DNA of 64,000 bases from an uncultured Alistipes sp. (lineage in GTDB: Bacteria > Bacteroidota > Bacteroidia > Bacteroidales > Rikenellaceae), in the NCBI GenBank assembly GCA_947623965.1, contig CANQIF010000010.1, positions 35,609 through 99,608 of the forward strand, read 5' to 3'. Both the position numbers and the translations under genes were made by a program. Of the stretch, positions 1 to 8,647 are shown piece after piece; the stretch's first letter is position 1, and each line of letters begins with the position of its first letter. A model generated the notes under the pieces. It saw nothing but the letters and a program-made list of their open reading frames with translations, searched no databases and was not told the DNA's origin.

Positions 1-616
1 TGCCGATTCCCTTGTCGGTGATCTTCTCGCCGAGCCACATGATGAACATGGTGCCGGCGATGAGGATCGTCGTCGCATAGCAGACGAATCCGAACGAGTT
101 GCCGTAGACGAACGCCGTGGGGGCCTGATGGTAGAGGTTGGCGATGAAGGCCGGTCCCTGGAGGATCAGCACGCCGATCGTCAGGAATCGGGTCCACTGG
201 TTCATCTTGCGGCGGCCGCTCTCACCCTCCTTCTGCATCTTCTGGAAATACGGAATCATCATGCCCATGAGCTGGATGATGATCGAGGCGGTGATGTACG
301 GCATGACTCCGAGCGCGAAGATGGCGGCGTTGCCGAATGCACCGCCAGAGAAGACGTTCAACAGACCCAGAAGTCCGTTGCCCTCCAACTGGCTGGCATA
401 CGCCGACCCCTCGCCCAGGGCGTTGGGGTTGATGCCCGGAATCACTACGAAGACGCCCAAGCGGTAGACCAGGAGCAGCCCGATCGTGTACAGGACACGT
501 TTGCGCAGCTCCTCGATCTTGTAGATGTTCTTGAGCGTTTCGACCACTTTCTTGTTGGCAGCCAAAAGAGCGATGACCGCTAAAAAGACGATGCCAACAA
601 CGAGATATTGATTCAT
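1..616 (-). CDS. secY: Protein translocase subunit SecY (partial, N-terminal part)
   Basis: This is the N-terminal ~205 residues of the SecY channel of the general secretion system, an inner-membrane protein. It begins MNQYLVVG at 616 and runs off the left edge, which is why it is missing from the ORF track. Visible features are a first hydrophobic helix, a charged segment (KNIYKIEELRKRVLYT), the plug-region-like stretch VFSGGAFGNAAIFALG and the helix SIIIQLMGMMIP, all typical of SecY. It follows rplO by 25 nt, its standard place at the end of the spc cluster. The product identity is secure; the C-terminal half cannot be judged. Confidence 0.95.
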   Translation of the reverse strand, partial: MNQYLVVGIVFLAVIALLAANKKVVETLKNIYKIEELRKRVLYTIGLLLVYRLGVFVVIPGINPNALGEGSAYASQLEGNGLLGLLNVFSGGAFGNAAIFALGVMPYITASIIIQLMGMMIPYFQKMQKEGESGRRKMNQWTRFLTIGVLILQGPAFIANLYHQAPTAFVYGNSFGFVCYATTILIAGTMFIMWLGEKITDKGIG

Positions 617-641
617 AATACAGGTTTTCTACGGTTTCGAC

Positions 642-1088
642 TTACAGTTTTTCGACGCTGCCGCCGGCGGCCTCGATGGCTGCCGATGCGCTGGCCGAGA
701 ATGCGTGCGCCTTGACGGCGAGCGCCTTCGTAAGCTGACCGTTGCCGAGGATCTTCACCTTGTCGTTCGACGAGACGAAGCCGGCTGCGATCAGCGTATC
801 GACCGTTACCTCCGTGAGGTTCTTCTTCGACGAAAGCTCCTCGAGGGTCGAAAGGTTGATCGCCTTGAACTCCACGCGGTTCCGGTTCGTGAAGCCGAAC
901 TTCGGCAGACGACGCTGCAACGGCATCTGACCGCCCTCGAAACCGAGTTTGCGCGAGTAGCCCGAACGCGACTGGGCACCCTTGTGGCCGCGCGTCGCCG
1001 TGCCGCCGTGGCCCGAACCGGCACCGCGGCCGATCCGTTTGTCGTGGTGCGTAGAACCCTTTGCGGGTTTGAGATTATACAGTTCCAT
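642..1088 (-). CDS. rplO: 50S ribosomal protein L15
   Basis: L15 is a large-subunit protein that joins late in 50S assembly. The 148-residue length is normal. The basic glycine-rich N-terminus (RIGRGAGSGHGGTATRGHKG) is diagnostic, and the C-terminal half has the usual globular fold pattern (KVKILGNGQLTKAL). It sits between rpmD and secY as in most spc operons. Nothing odd was seen. Confidence 0.97.
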   Translation of the reverse strand: MELYNLKPAKGSTHHDKRIGRGAGSGHGGTATRGHKGAQSRSGYSRKLGFEGGQMPLQRRLPKFGFTNRNRVEFKAINLSTLEELSSKKNLTEVTVDTLIAAGFVSSNDKVKILGNGQLTKALAVKAHAFSASASAAIEAAGGSVEKL

Positions 1089-1118
1089 TGTGTGTTGTGA
1101 TTCGTTACCGTGTTAAAC

Positions 1119-1304
1119 TTATTGAGCGATCTGCTCCACCTTCACGAGGTGCTGCACGCGCTCGATCATCCCCTTGATGATGACCGAGTCGTCGTGCTCG
1201 ACCGTTGCGCCGATCTTCTTCAGACCGAGGGCGTCGAGGTTGGCGCACTGGCGCTTCGTGGCGCCGATGCGGCTCTTGACCTGGGTGATTTTCAATCTTG
1301 CCAT
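1119..1304 (-). CDS. rpmD: 50S ribosomal protein L30
   Basis: L30 is a small large-subunit protein, here 61 residues. It starts MARLKITQVKSRIG and contains the typical LGLKKIGATVEHDDS core. It lies between rpsE and rplO with short spacers, fixing its position in the spc cluster. The overlapping plus-strand ORF is a shadow. Confidence 0.95.
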   Translation of the reverse strand: MARLKITQVKSRIGATKRQCANLDALGLKKIGATVEHDDSVIIKGMIERVQHLVKVEQIAQ

Positions 1305-1318
1305 TGTTCGTTCCGAGA

Positions 1319-1837
1319 TTAACCGTTAAACACCTGCTTCATCGAGATGCCGCGCAGACGGGCCACCGTGGCGGCATCGCGCAGTTCGCAGAGGGCGCCG
1401 AGCGTGGCCTTCACCAGGTTGTGGGGGTTCGACGAGCCCTTGCTCTTGGCGAGCACGTTCTTGATACCGAGCGACTCGAGCACGGCACGCATGGCACCGC
1501 CGGCGATGATACCCGTACCGGGAGCGGCCGGACGGATCATCACGAGCGACCCGCCGAAGCGGTACTCCTGCTTGTGGGGGATCGTACCGTTGATGACGGG
1601 GATCTTCACGAGGTTCTTCTTGGCATCCTCCACGCCCTTGGCGATGGCAGCCTGCACCTCCGAAGCCTTGCCCAGACCGTAGCCGACGACGCCGTCCTCG
1701 TTGCCGACGACGACGATGGCCGAGAAACTGAATGTACGACCTCCCTTGGTTACCTTGGTAACACGCTGAATGCTTACGAGTCTGTCCTTAAGCTCGAGGT
1801 CGCTGGTGCGTACTTTCTTTATGTTGGTATTAGCCAT
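1319..1837 (-). CDS. rpsE: 30S ribosomal protein S5
   Basis: S5 takes part in decoding accuracy and in mRNA helicase activity of the small subunit. The 172-residue protein has the N-terminal double-stranded-RNA-binding-like domain ([19 protein letters not shown]) and the C-terminal domain with [19 protein letters not shown]. It is 10 nt downstream of rplR and 14 nt upstream of rpmD. Length and order are standard. Confidence 0.97.
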   Translation of the reverse strand: MANTNIKKVRTSDLELKDRLVSIQRVTKVTKGGRTFSFSAIVVVGNEDGVVGYGLGKASEVQAAIAKGVEDAKKNLVKIPVINGTIPHKQEYRFGGSLVMIRPAAPGTGIIAGGAMRAVLESLGIKNVLAKSKGSSNPHNLVKATLGALCELRDAATVARLRGISMKQVFNG

Positions 1838-1847
1838 GGTTGCTTGA

Positions 1848-2210
1848 TTAGAATTTAAGTCCGCCTTCGCGTGCTGCTTCGGCCAGCTGTTTAACTCTTC
1901 CGTGATAGAGGTAGCCGTTGCGGTCGAAAGCTACCGTCGTGATGCCCTTGGCGGCGGCGCGCTCGGCAGCCAGCTTGCCCACGAGGGCGGCCACCTCCGA
2001 CTTGTTCTTGCCTGCGGCAGCCTCGACGACCTCCTTCTCGAGCGACGAAGCCTGCGCCAGCGTCACGCCGGCCAGATCATCGACGAACTGCACGTAGATC
2101 TGCTTATTGCTGCGGAATACCGTCATGCGGGGCTGTGCGGGCGTCCCGGAAACGATCTTGCGGATGCGCATCTTGATACGCGCTCTTCTTTCTATCTTGT
2201 TCAGTGACAT
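1848..2210 (-). CDS. rplR: 50S ribosomal protein L18
   Basis: L18 binds 5S rRNA together with L5 and L25. This copy has 120 residues, with the basic N-terminus [18 protein letters not shown] and the conserved middle [15 protein letters not shown]. It ends with the family-typical [18 protein letters not shown]. It is placed between rplF and rpsE in the usual spc order. Confidence 0.97.
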   Translation of the reverse strand: MSLNKIERRARIKMRIRKIVSGTPAQPRMTVFRSNKQIYVQFVDDLAGVTLAQASSLEKEVVEAAAGKNKSEVAALVGKLAAERAAAKGITTVAFDRNGYLYHGRVKQLAEAAREGGLKF

Positions 2211-2226
2211 AACTTCAGACTATTTA

Positions 2227-2814
2227 CTATTTGGCACCTGCCGACTTGCCGGCCTTGCGGCGCAGCTGTTCGCCGACGAACTTGATACCCTTGCCCTTGT
2301 ACGGCTCCGGCTTGCGCAGCGAACGCAGCTTGGCGGCTACCTGGCCGATGAGCTGCTTGTCGATGCTCTTGAGGGTGACGATCGGGTTGCCCTTCTTTTC
2401 CGTCACGGCCGTAGCGGTGATCTCCTTGGGGAGCAAGAAGTGCGTATCGTGCGAATAGCCGAGGCTCATCTCGAGCACCTGGCCCTTCACCTCGGCCTTG
2501 AAGCCGACGCCCACGAGCTCCTGTTTGATTTCGTAGCCCTTCGTCACGCCGATGACCATGTTGTTGATCAGCGCACGGTAGAGGCCGTGCATCGAACGAT
2601 GGCGGGGCTGGTTCGTCGGACGCGACACCAGCACGGCGGGGATCTCCGCACCCGTGTGGGGGTCCGTATGCGTGCCGACCGTAACGGTGATGTCCGAGTC
2701 CACTTTCTGACTCAACGTACCAAGAGGCCCTTTCACGCTTACCGTATTGTCGGCAGCGACCTCGACGGTCACGCCGGCAGGCAGGTTTACAGGTAATTTA
2801 CCGATTCTTGACAT
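2227..2814 (-). CDS. rplF: 50S ribosomal protein L6
   Basis: L6 is a large-subunit protein near the factor-binding site. It has the duplicated L6 fold and the signature PEPYKGKGIKFVGEQLRRKAGK near the C-terminus. At 195 residues it is slightly longer than the ~180 typical of many bacteria because of inserted loops and a basic tail. It is separated from rpsH by a 120 nt gap, wider than other junctions here. Confidence 0.96.
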   Translation of the reverse strand: MSRIGKLPVNLPAGVTVEVAADNTVSVKGPLGTLSQKVDSDITVTVGTHTDPHTGAEIPAVLVSRPTNQPRHRSMHGLYRALINNMVIGVTKGYEIKQELVGVGFKAEVKGQVLEMSLGYSHDTHFLLPKEITATAVTEKKGNPIVTLKSIDKQLIGQVAAKLRSLRKPEPYKGKGIKFVGEQLRRKAGKSAGAK

Positions 2815-2934
2815 TGTGTTGTTGGTTTAGATTTCTTGTTTTTCATTCCTCCCCTTTCTTCGCCCGGGCCGTCCGAATCCGTCCGGCGCCGCATCGGGTT
2901 TGTCGAAAAGGGGTGTTTCGCCGTTCGCTGCGGG
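2815..2934. repeat. rplF-rpsH spacer carrying an element also found in the rpsN-rpsH spacer
   Basis: This 120 nt gap contains GC-rich sequence with the string tttgtcgaaaagggg at about 2899-2913. Closely related strings (cttgtcgaaaaagg and cttgtcgaaaaaagg) occur twice, 66 nt apart, in the larger spacer at about 4315 and 4381. No ORF here looks genuine. The function is unknown. Confidence 0.45.
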
Positions 2935-3333
2935 TTAGCAGATGTAGCAGAGCACCTCGCCGCCCACGCGCTCCTGACGGGCCTTGGCGTCGGTCATGAT
3001 GCCCTTCGAGGTCGAGAGAATGGCGATACCCAGACCGTTCTGCACGCGGGGCATCTCGTCGACCGAGGTGTAGCGGCGCAGACCGGGACGGCTCACGCGC
3101 TTGAGCTCTTTGATGGCGTTGCACTTCAGGGCGGCGTCCCACTTCAGAGCGATCTTGATCGTGGGGTGTCCCTTCTCGTCGGTGTCGAACTTGTAGGCCA
3201 GGATGTAGCCCTGCTCGTAGAGGATCTTCGTGATCTCACGCTTCATTTTGGAACCGGGAGCTTCAACCACTTTTCGGTTGGCTTTCACCGCGTTTCTAAT
3301 TCTGGTCAGAAAGTCCGCAATAGGATCAGTCAT
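2935..3333 (-). CDS. rpsH: 30S ribosomal protein S8
   Basis: S8 is a primary 16S rRNA binder of the small-subunit platform. The 132-residue protein starts MTDPIADFLTRIRNAVKAN and ends with the S8 C-terminal motif LSTSKGIMTDAKARQ followed by VGGEVLCYIC. In most genomes rpsH follows rpsN closely. Here 1.34 kb lies between them, and a consensus promoter is found ~80 nt upstream of this start, so rpsH probably heads its own transcription unit. Confidence 0.97.
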   Translation of the reverse strand: MTDPIADFLTRIRNAVKANRKVVEAPGSKMKREITKILYEQGYILAYKFDTDEKGHPTIKIALKWDAALKCNAIKELKRVSRPGLRRYTSVDEMPRVQNGLGIAILSTSKGIMTDAKARQERVGGEVLCYIC

Positions 3334-3409
3334 AACGAATAGAAAATTAAAATGTAAGTAATTTGTTAATTGTTAGTTTGTTGCTCTGCGCTTCAAGCGC
3401 ATAAGCGCG

Positions 3410-3417
3410 CAAATTTA
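3410..3417 (-). promoter_or_regulatory. Internal promoter upstream of rpsH (-7 box TAAATTTG)
   Basis: The minus strand reads TAAATTTG, an exact match to the Bacteroidetes -7 consensus TAnnTTTG. A TTG lies 20 nt upstream, in the expected -33 position. The start of rpsH is ~77 nt downstream, and the leader contains the palindrome gcgcttgaagcgc. This would transcribe rpsH-rplF-rplR-rpsE-rpmD-rplO-secY separately from the upstream genes. Established: the consensus. Inference: that it is used. Confidence 0.65.
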
Positions 3418-4629
3418 CACATAATTTCGCAGAAATGCAAGCCAAAAGCTACATTTTCAGCGAATTTCCCGTCATCGGGACCGGATGCGGCACGGCGGAG
3501 GCCTTTTGCCGCTCCTCCGGCGGGCTCCAAACGCCCGCTGCCGAAGGCCGGACCTTGCGCGCCACGGCCCGCCGGCGAACCACGCCGCGTCCCGAAAACG
3601 CAAGGTTTTCATCCAGCCTGGGAGAGCGCGGTTTGCCCGGAGATAATCCGCGACAATCGAAAGTGCGCCCCTTTTCGTCTGGCCGGACACGGCATCGGGT
3701 TGCCCGAAGGTAAGCCGCAACAGAAAAAGGTACGCCCCCTTACACGGCACCGGATTTGCCCGGACTATGCCGAGGCAAACAAGGGGGCATGCCCTCCTCG
3801 GCAGGCCGGTGCTCGGTCGGGGCTGTCCGGGTTAAGCCGCGACAGACAACGGCGCTCGTCCTTATTGTCAGGCCGGACAATTTGCTCAAGCTATACCGGA
3901 ACAAACAACGGCGCATCTCCTTTTCTCCAGCCCCCCGCCGCACCGGATTTTGCCCGCGTCTGCGCCGAAGCGGGAACCGCCCGGCGTAAACGAAGCATGT
4001 CGGCAAGCCCTTGTCCGCCAACATGTATCCGTGCAAAAGGCCGAAGCGGCGTTTCCGATTCCTCGCCCGCCCGGCGGAGGCCTGCGCCCCGCTCACCGGC
4101 CGGGGCAGTTCCCGGAAGTTGCCTCGGGCCCCTTTTCGTGCCCAAATGTCGAACCCCTCGTGCGGACCCCGCCGCCGGGAAGTTATCGCTCGCCTGAACG
4201 ACACTTTCCCCGACCTTGCGATCCGCCTACGCGGGAACAACACCCGTATCGGCTCCAATTCGTTTCACGCACCTTTTCCCGCCGCAGCATAACCAAACCC
4301 GGCTCTGCTTTCTGCTTGTCGAAAAAGGGCCTCCTCTTCCCGCCCCCGGGCAAACCCGAATAAATTCGGTCCGCACACGGCTTGTCGAAAAAAGGTCGTT
4401 CACGCCCCTTTCCCCGCTTCGGCCGAATCCGAACGAACTCGGCCCCGGATTGAAAAAGGCTGGATCGGCCGGCGCACCGGAACCGGCATCGGAGGGAGCC
4501 TGAACCCGCTCCGCCCCTGCCGCCGTGCACCTATTCCGATCTCGGGCTGTCACACCCTCCCGAAATATGGAACCCTCGCCGGAAACATCCCGCCCGGGAG
4601 GCGGGAAAGCTCCGGCCATCGAACGACCG
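3418..4629. repeat. Long GC-rich spacer between rpsN and rpsH with degenerate tandem repeats
   Basis: About 1.2 kb without a convincing gene. ORFs exist on both strands but are Arg- and Pro-rich shadows with no recognisable fold. From about 3634 to 3990 a degenerate unit beginning tgcccgg or similar recurs at 3634, 3701, 3757, 3824, 3883 and 3951 (spacing 56-68 nt). Its downstream part resembles taagccgcgacagacaacgg. A second motif, cttgtcgaaaaa, occurs at about 4315 and 4381. The spacer lies inside what is normally a continuous operon. Confidence 0.6.
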
Positions 4630-4664
4630 CCGGCGGAGGCCTCCGTGAAAGGGGCCCCCGCCGG
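4630..4664 (-). terminator. Hairpin just downstream of rpsN
   Basis: Inverted repeats of 12 nt (4630-4641 and 4653-4664, one G-U pair) are separated by an 11 nt loop and lie 12 nt after the rpsN stop. There is no T-run after it, so it may act as a processing or partial termination signal. Its position fits an end of the upstream transcript before the long spacer. Confidence 0.4.
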
Positions 4665-4675
4665 GGATCGGACGG

Positions 4676-4972
4676 TTACCAGCTGGCCTTCGTGACGCCG
4701 GGGATCAACCCCTTCGAAGCCATCTCGCGGAACTGGATACGGCTGATGCCGAACAGGCGGATGTAGCCCTTCGGACGCCCCGTGATCTTGCAGCGGTTGT
4801 GCTGACGAATCGGGTTCGCGTTGCGGGGCAGCTTCGAGAGTGCGATCCAGGCCTCCTCGTGGTCGATCTCGCCGGCCTTGAGGGCGGCGGCGATCTCCTC
4901 GCGCTTATGAGCGTAGCGGTTTGCGAGCTTCACACGCTTTACCTCGCGTGCCTTCATGGACTCTTTTGCCAT
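4676..4972 (-). CDS. rpsN: 30S ribosomal protein S14, zinc-free type
   Basis: S14 binds the head of the small subunit. The 98-residue protein has the [20 protein letters not shown] motif and ends [11 protein letters not shown], like other Bacteroidales S14 proteins. It lacks the paired CxxC zinc motifs, so it is the long, zinc-independent form. It is 3 nt downstream of rplE. The unusual feature is the 1.34 kb gap that follows it. Confidence 0.96.
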   Translation of the reverse strand: MAKESMKAREVKRVKLANRYAHKREEIAAALKAGEIDHEEAWIALSKLPRNANPIRQHNRCKITGRPKGYIRLFGISRIQFREMASKGLIPGVTKASW

Positions 4973-4975
4973 AGC

Positions 4976-5536
4976 CTAATTCTTTTTAGCGTTTTTGAAA
5001 GGAAGGCCGAACTCCTTCAGAAGGGCGTATGCCTCCTCGTCGGTCTTGGCCGTCGTTACGAAGGTGATCTCCATGCCGAAGATCTTCGTGATCTTGTCGA
5101 TGTCGATCTCCGGGAAGATGATCTGCTCGGCGATGCCCAGCGTGTAGTTGCCCTGGCCGTCGAACTTCTCGTTGATGCCCTTGAAGTCGCGGATGCGCGG
5201 CAGCGCCACGGCGACCAGACGCTCCAGGAACTCGTACATCTTGCGGTCGCGCAGCGTGACACGCACGCCGATCGGCATGCCCTTGCGCAGCTTGAAGTTC
5301 GAAATATCCTTGCGCGAACGCGTCTGGACGGCCTTCTGACCCGTGATGAGCGTCAGCTCCTCCTGGGCGACATCGATCAGCTTCTTGTCGGCGATGGCCT
5401 GACCCATACCCTGGTTGATGACGATCTTCACCAGCTTCGGGCACTGCATCACGCTCGTATAGCCGAACTGCTTCATAAGGGCAGGCAGAATCTGCTCCTT
5501 ATACTGTGTCTTGAGTGTGGGAATGTAAGCTGCCAT
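4976..5536 (-). CDS. rplE: 50S ribosomal protein L5
   Basis: L5 forms the 5S rRNA complex and contacts the P-site tRNA. The 186 residues include [11 protein letters not shown] and the C-terminal [17 protein letters not shown] signature. Its start overlaps the rplX stop (TAATG), which indicates translational coupling. Order and length are standard. Confidence 0.97.
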   Translation of the reverse strand: MAAYIPTLKTQYKEQILPALMKQFGYTSVMQCPKLVKIVINQGMGQAIADKKLIDVAQEELTLITGQKAVQTRSRKDISNFKLRKGMPIGVRVTLRDRKMYEFLERLVAVALPRIRDFKGINEKFDGQGNYTLGIAEQIIFPEIDIDKITKIFGMEITFVTTAKTDEEAYALLKEFGLPFKNAKKN

Positions 5537-5859
5537 TATTTGATCTCCTCCCCTGACTTTTTAGCGTAACGTACTAATTTACCTTCGGCATTCGCCTTGC
5601 GGCCCACCTTCGTCGGCTTGCCGCTCTTCGGGTCGAGCACCATGAGGTTCGACACGTGGATCGGAGCCTCCTTCTCGATGATGCCGCCCTGGGGATTCTT
5701 CGCGTTGGGCTTCGTGGCCTTCTTGCAGATGTTCACGCCCTCGACGATCGCACGCTGCTTCGACACCTCGACCTTCAGGACCTTACCCTGCTTGCCTTTG
5801 TTGTCGCCGGCCATCACCTGAACCGTATCCCCCTTCTTAATATGCAATTTAACTGACAT
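5536..5859 (-). CDS. rplX: 50S ribosomal protein L24
   Basis: L24 initiates 50S assembly. The 107-residue protein has the KOW motif near the N-terminus ([20 protein letters not shown]) and the downstream [13 protein letters not shown] segment. It overlaps rplE by one base and follows rplN by 20 nt. Confidence 0.97.
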   Translation of the reverse strand: MSVKLHIKKGDTVQVMAGDNKGKQGKVLKVEVSKQRAIVEGVNICKKATKPNAKNPQGGIIEKEAPIHVSNLMVLDPKSGKPTKVGRKANAEGKLVRYAKKSGEEIK

Positions 5860-5879
5860 ATCCGGACTGTTTTTTGTGA

Positions 5880-6245
5880 TTAGAGAACCTCGGGTGCGAG
5901 GGAGATGATCTTCATGTACTGATCGCGCAGCTCGCGGGCCACGGGACCGAAGATACGGGTACCGCGCATCTCACCCTGATTGTTGAGCAGCACAACGGCG
6001 TTGTCGTCGAAACGGATGTACGAACCGTTGGCGCGTCGGATTTCCTTGGTCGTGCGGACTACCACCGCCTTCGACACGGCGCCCTTCTTGACGTCGCCCG
6101 ACGGCGTCGCACTCTTCACTGCTACGACGATCTTATCGCCGATCGAGGCGTAGCGACGTTTCGTGCCGCCGAGAACGCGGATGCAAAGGACCTCCTTGGC
6201 CCCGCTGTTGTCGGCCACTACGAGTCTTGATTCCTGCTGTATCAT
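5880..6245 (-). CDS. rplN: 50S ribosomal protein L14
   Basis: L14 lies at the subunit interface and forms bridges with 16S rRNA. It is 121 residues, starts [20 protein letters not shown] and contains [13 protein letters not shown] near the C-terminus, both diagnostic. It is 2 nt downstream of rpsQ. Confidence 0.97.
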   Translation of the reverse strand: MIQQESRLVVADNSGAKEVLCIRVLGGTKRRYASIGDKIVVAVKSATPSGDVKKGAVSKAVVVRTTKEIRRANGSYIRFDDNAVVLLNNQGEMRGTRIFGPVARELRDQYMKIISLAPEVL

Positions 6246-6247
6246 AA

Positions 6248-6502
6248 CTACTTGGCTCTTTCAATGATTTGTACTAATCTCCAACGCTTCGTCTTGCTCA
6301 GCGGGCGGGTCTCCATGATACGCACCGTGTCGCCCTCCTTGCAGCTCTCGTCCAGGCACTCGGCGACGAACTTCGTCGTCTTGTTCACGAACTTGCCGTA
6401 AATCGGATGCTTCACCTTACGGGCAACCGCAACCACAATGGTCTTCTCCATCTTGTTGCTGACAACCACGCCGATTCGCTCTTTTCTCAGATTTCTTTCC
6501 AT
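6248..6502 (-). CDS. rpsQ: 30S ribosomal protein S17
   Basis: S17 is an OB-fold primary binder of 16S rRNA. The 84-residue protein has the typical [20 protein letters not shown] start region and the [18 protein letters not shown] motif. It sits between rpmC and rplN as expected. Confidence 0.97.
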   Translation of the reverse strand: MERNLRKERIGVVVSNKMEKTIVVAVARKVKHPIYGKFVNKTTKFVAECLDESCKEGDTVRIMETRPLSKTKRWRLVQIIERAK

Positions 6503-6514
6503 AGTTGTTCCTCC

Positions 6515-6706
6515 TTATTTAGCGTTCTTTTGACGCAGAACGGTCAGCATGCGAGCTATGTCTCTGCGGCTCTTCTTGATGATCGACGGATTCTCGACGG
6601 GCGACACGGCGTGCTGCACCTTCAGCTTCGCGAGCTGAGCCTTCTCGGCCTCGATGCGTTCAACGAGATCCTTGGTCGAAAGTTCCTTGATTTCTGCACT
6701 TTTCAT
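6515..6706 (-). CDS. rpmC: 50S ribosomal protein L29
   Basis: L29 is a small helical protein at the polypeptide exit. The 63 residues start MKSAEIKELSTKDLVERIEA and end with the RRDIARMLTVLRQ helix typical of the family. It lies between rplP and rpsQ with spacers of about 12-14 nt. Confidence 0.96.
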   Translation of the reverse strand: MKSAEIKELSTKDLVERIEAEKAQLAKLKVQHAVSPVENPSIIKKSRRDIARMLTVLRQKNAK

Positions 6707-6720
6707 CTTGTGTCTCCTTA

Positions 6721-7149
6721 TTAAAGTGTGGTTTCGACGTAATCACGCCGTACAATGAATTTCACCGGAATCGGCAGCTTCTGCGCTCCCAGGCGCAGCG
6801 CCTCCTGCGCCACGGCCAGGGGCACCCCTTCGGCCTCGAAGAGGATGCGGCCCGGCGTTACGGGGGCTACGAAGCCCTCCGGATTACCCTTACCTTTACC
6901 CATGCGGACCTCGGCGGGCTTCTTCGTGATCGGTTTGTCGGGGAAGATGCGGATCCAGAGCTGCCCCTCGCGCTTCATGTAACGCGTGATGGCCTGACGG
7001 GCGGCCTCGATCTGACGGCCCGTGATCCAGGTCGAGTCGAGGGCCTTGATGGCGAACGATCCGTATGCAAGTTGGTTACCTCTTTGAGCAAGTCCCTTCA
7101 TACGGCCTTTCTGCATTCTTCTAAATTTGGTCTTTTTCGGCTGTAACAT
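6721..7149 (-). CDS. rplP: 50S ribosomal protein L16
   Basis: L16 helps organise the A-site of the peptidyl transferase centre. The 142-residue protein starts [19 protein letters not shown] and has the [20 protein letters not shown] motif. It follows rpsC by 26 nt. No anomalies were seen. Confidence 0.97.
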   Translation of the reverse strand: MLQPKKTKFRRMQKGRMKGLAQRGNQLAYGSFAIKALDSTWITGRQIEAARQAITRYMKREGQLWIRIFPDKPITKKPAEVRMGKGKGNPEGFVAPVTPGRILFEAEGVPLAVAQEALRLGAQKLPIPVKFIVRRDYVETTL

Positions 7150-7175
7150 CTTAGTTTTGCTTTAAAAGGTCCTAC

Positions 7176-7937
7176 TTACTTGTTGTTGTTGCGACGGCGG
7201 CCGCCACGGCGGTCACCGCGGTCGCCGCGTCCGCGACGCTCGCCGCGCTCCGAGCGCTCGCCGCCCTGCGGAGCCTGGGCCGAAGCGCCCTGCAGCTCGA
7301 AGAGGTCGCGCTTGCCGTAGACCGTACCCTGGCAGATCCACACCTTCACGCCGAGGATGCCGACCTTCGTCAGCGCCTCCGTCAGGCAGTAGTCCACGTC
7401 GGCACGGAAGGTGTGCAGCGGAATGCGCCCCTCCTTGATCGTCTCCTTGCGGGCCATCTCGGCGCCGCCCACGCGGCCCGAAACCTGCACCTTGATGCCC
7501 TCGGCGCCCATGCGCATCGTCGAAGCGACGGCCGTCTTCACGGCGCGGCGGAACGACACGCGGCCCTCGAGCTGGCGGGCGATGTTCTGACCCACGATCA
7601 CGGCATCCACCTCGGGACGCTTCACCTCGAAGATGTTGATCTGGATCTCCTTGCCGGTGAGCTTCTTGAGCTCCTCCTTCAGCTTGTCGACCTCCTGGCC
7701 GCCCTTGCCGATGATGATGCCCGGACGGGCCGTCGAGATCGTCACCGTAACGAGCTTCAGCGTGCGCTCGATGATGATCTTCGAGATCGACGCCTTCTGC
7801 AGACGGGCGTTCAGGTACTTGCGAATCTTTTCGTCCTCGACGATCTTGTCGCCGAAGTTCTTGCCGCCGAACCAGTTGGAATCCCAACCCTTGATGATGC
7901 CCAGACGATTTGCTATCGGATTTACTTTCTGTCCCAT
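7176..7937 (-). CDS. rpsC: 30S ribosomal protein S3
   Basis: S3 lines the mRNA entry tunnel. An N-terminal KH domain carries [14 protein letters not shown] (around residue 75) and the S3 C-terminal domain follows. At 253 residues it is longer than the ~210-230 of many bacteria because of a C-terminal low-complexity tail rich in Arg, Gly and Asp that ends RRNNNK. Such tails are common in Bacteroidetes S3. It lies 4 nt after rplV. Confidence 0.97.
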   Translation of the reverse strand: MGQKVNPIANRLGIIKGWDSNWFGGKNFGDKIVEDEKIRKYLNARLQKASISKIIIERTLKLVTVTISTARPGIIIGKGGQEVDKLKEELKKLTGKEIQINIFEVKRPEVDAVIVGQNIARQLEGRVSFRRAVKTAVASTMRMGAEGIKVQVSGRVGGAEMARKETIKEGRIPLHTFRADVDYCLTEALTKVGILGVKVWICQGTVYGKRDLFELQGASAQAPQGGERSERGERRGRGDRGDRRGGRRRNNNK

Positions 7938-7941
7938 CTGC

Positions 7942-8352
7942 TTACTTGTTTTCTACGGTTACCATTTTGTCTACGACGATCGTCACATGGTTCGAACGCT
8001 TGCGGATGCGGTGTGCACGTCCCTGCGGCGCCGGCTGAATGCGCTTCAGCATGCGGCCGCCGTCCACGAACACCTCTTTCACGCAGAGCTTCGCATCCTC
8101 CAGACGCTCGCCCTCGTTCTTGGCCTCCCAGTTGGCGATGGCCGACTTGAGGAGCTTCTCCATGCGGATCGACGCCTCCTTCTTCGAATAGCGGAGGATG
8201 CCCAGGGCCTTGTTGATCTCCACGCCGCGGATGATGTCTGCGACCAGACGCATCTTGCGGGGCGAAGTCGGGCAGTCGCGCAGCACGGCGATCGCCTTCT
8301 GCTTCTTCTCAGCCGAGCGCTTCTCGGCTGCTATTGCTTTTCTTGCACCCAT
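7942..8352 (-). CDS. rplV: 50S ribosomal protein L22
   Basis: L22 lines the nascent-peptide tunnel with L4. The 136-residue protein has the [17 protein letters not shown] motif and the C-terminal hairpin region [20 protein letters not shown]. The N-terminus carries a short basic Ala/Lys/Glu-rich extension. It lies between rpsS and rpsC. Confidence 0.97.
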   Translation of the reverse strand: MGARKAIAAEKRSAEKKQKAIAVLRDCPTSPRKMRLVADIIRGVEINKALGILRYSKKEASIRMEKLLKSAIANWEAKNEGERLEDAKLCVKEVFVDGGRMLKRIQPAPQGRAHRIRKRSNHVTIVVDKMVTVENK

Positions 8353-8359
8353 ATCCTAC

Positions 8360-8629
8360 TTATTTTTTCTTGTTACCGGCATGCCCGCGGAAGGTACGCG
8401 TGGGAGCGAACTCGCCGAGCTTATGACCAACCATGTTCTCGGTTACGTAAACCGGGATGAATTTGTTTCCGTTGTGGACAGCGACCGTCTGACCTACGAA
8501 GTCAGGCGAGATCATGCTTGCCCGCGACCATGTTTTGATGACCGCCTTCTTGTTGCCCTCGGCCTGTGCGACAACCTTCGCCTCGAGTTTCGGGTCGATA
8601 TACGGTCCCTTTTTTAATGAACGGCTCAT
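8360..8629 (-). CDS. rpsS: 30S ribosomal protein S19
   Basis: S19 binds the small-subunit head with S13. The 89 residues start [18 protein letters not shown] and contain [21 protein letters not shown] and the [18 protein letters not shown] signature. It is in the standard place between rplB and rplV. Confidence 0.97.
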   Translation of the reverse strand: MSRSLKKGPYIDPKLEAKVVAQAEGNKKAVIKTWSRASMISPDFVGQTVAVHNGNKFIPVYVTENMVGHKLGEFAPTRTFRGHAGNKKK

Positions 8630-8647
8630 TATGTACTCTTGATTTAA

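Noticed and set aside
3634-4000. Possible CRISPR array
   Set aside because: The repeats are degenerate, spacing varies, there are no unique spacers of constant length and no cas genes.
3370-4363. Several Arg/Pro-rich ORFs in the rpsN-rpsH spacer, both strands
   Set aside because: They overlap in many frames, have no recognisable fold or start context, and follow the repeat composition.
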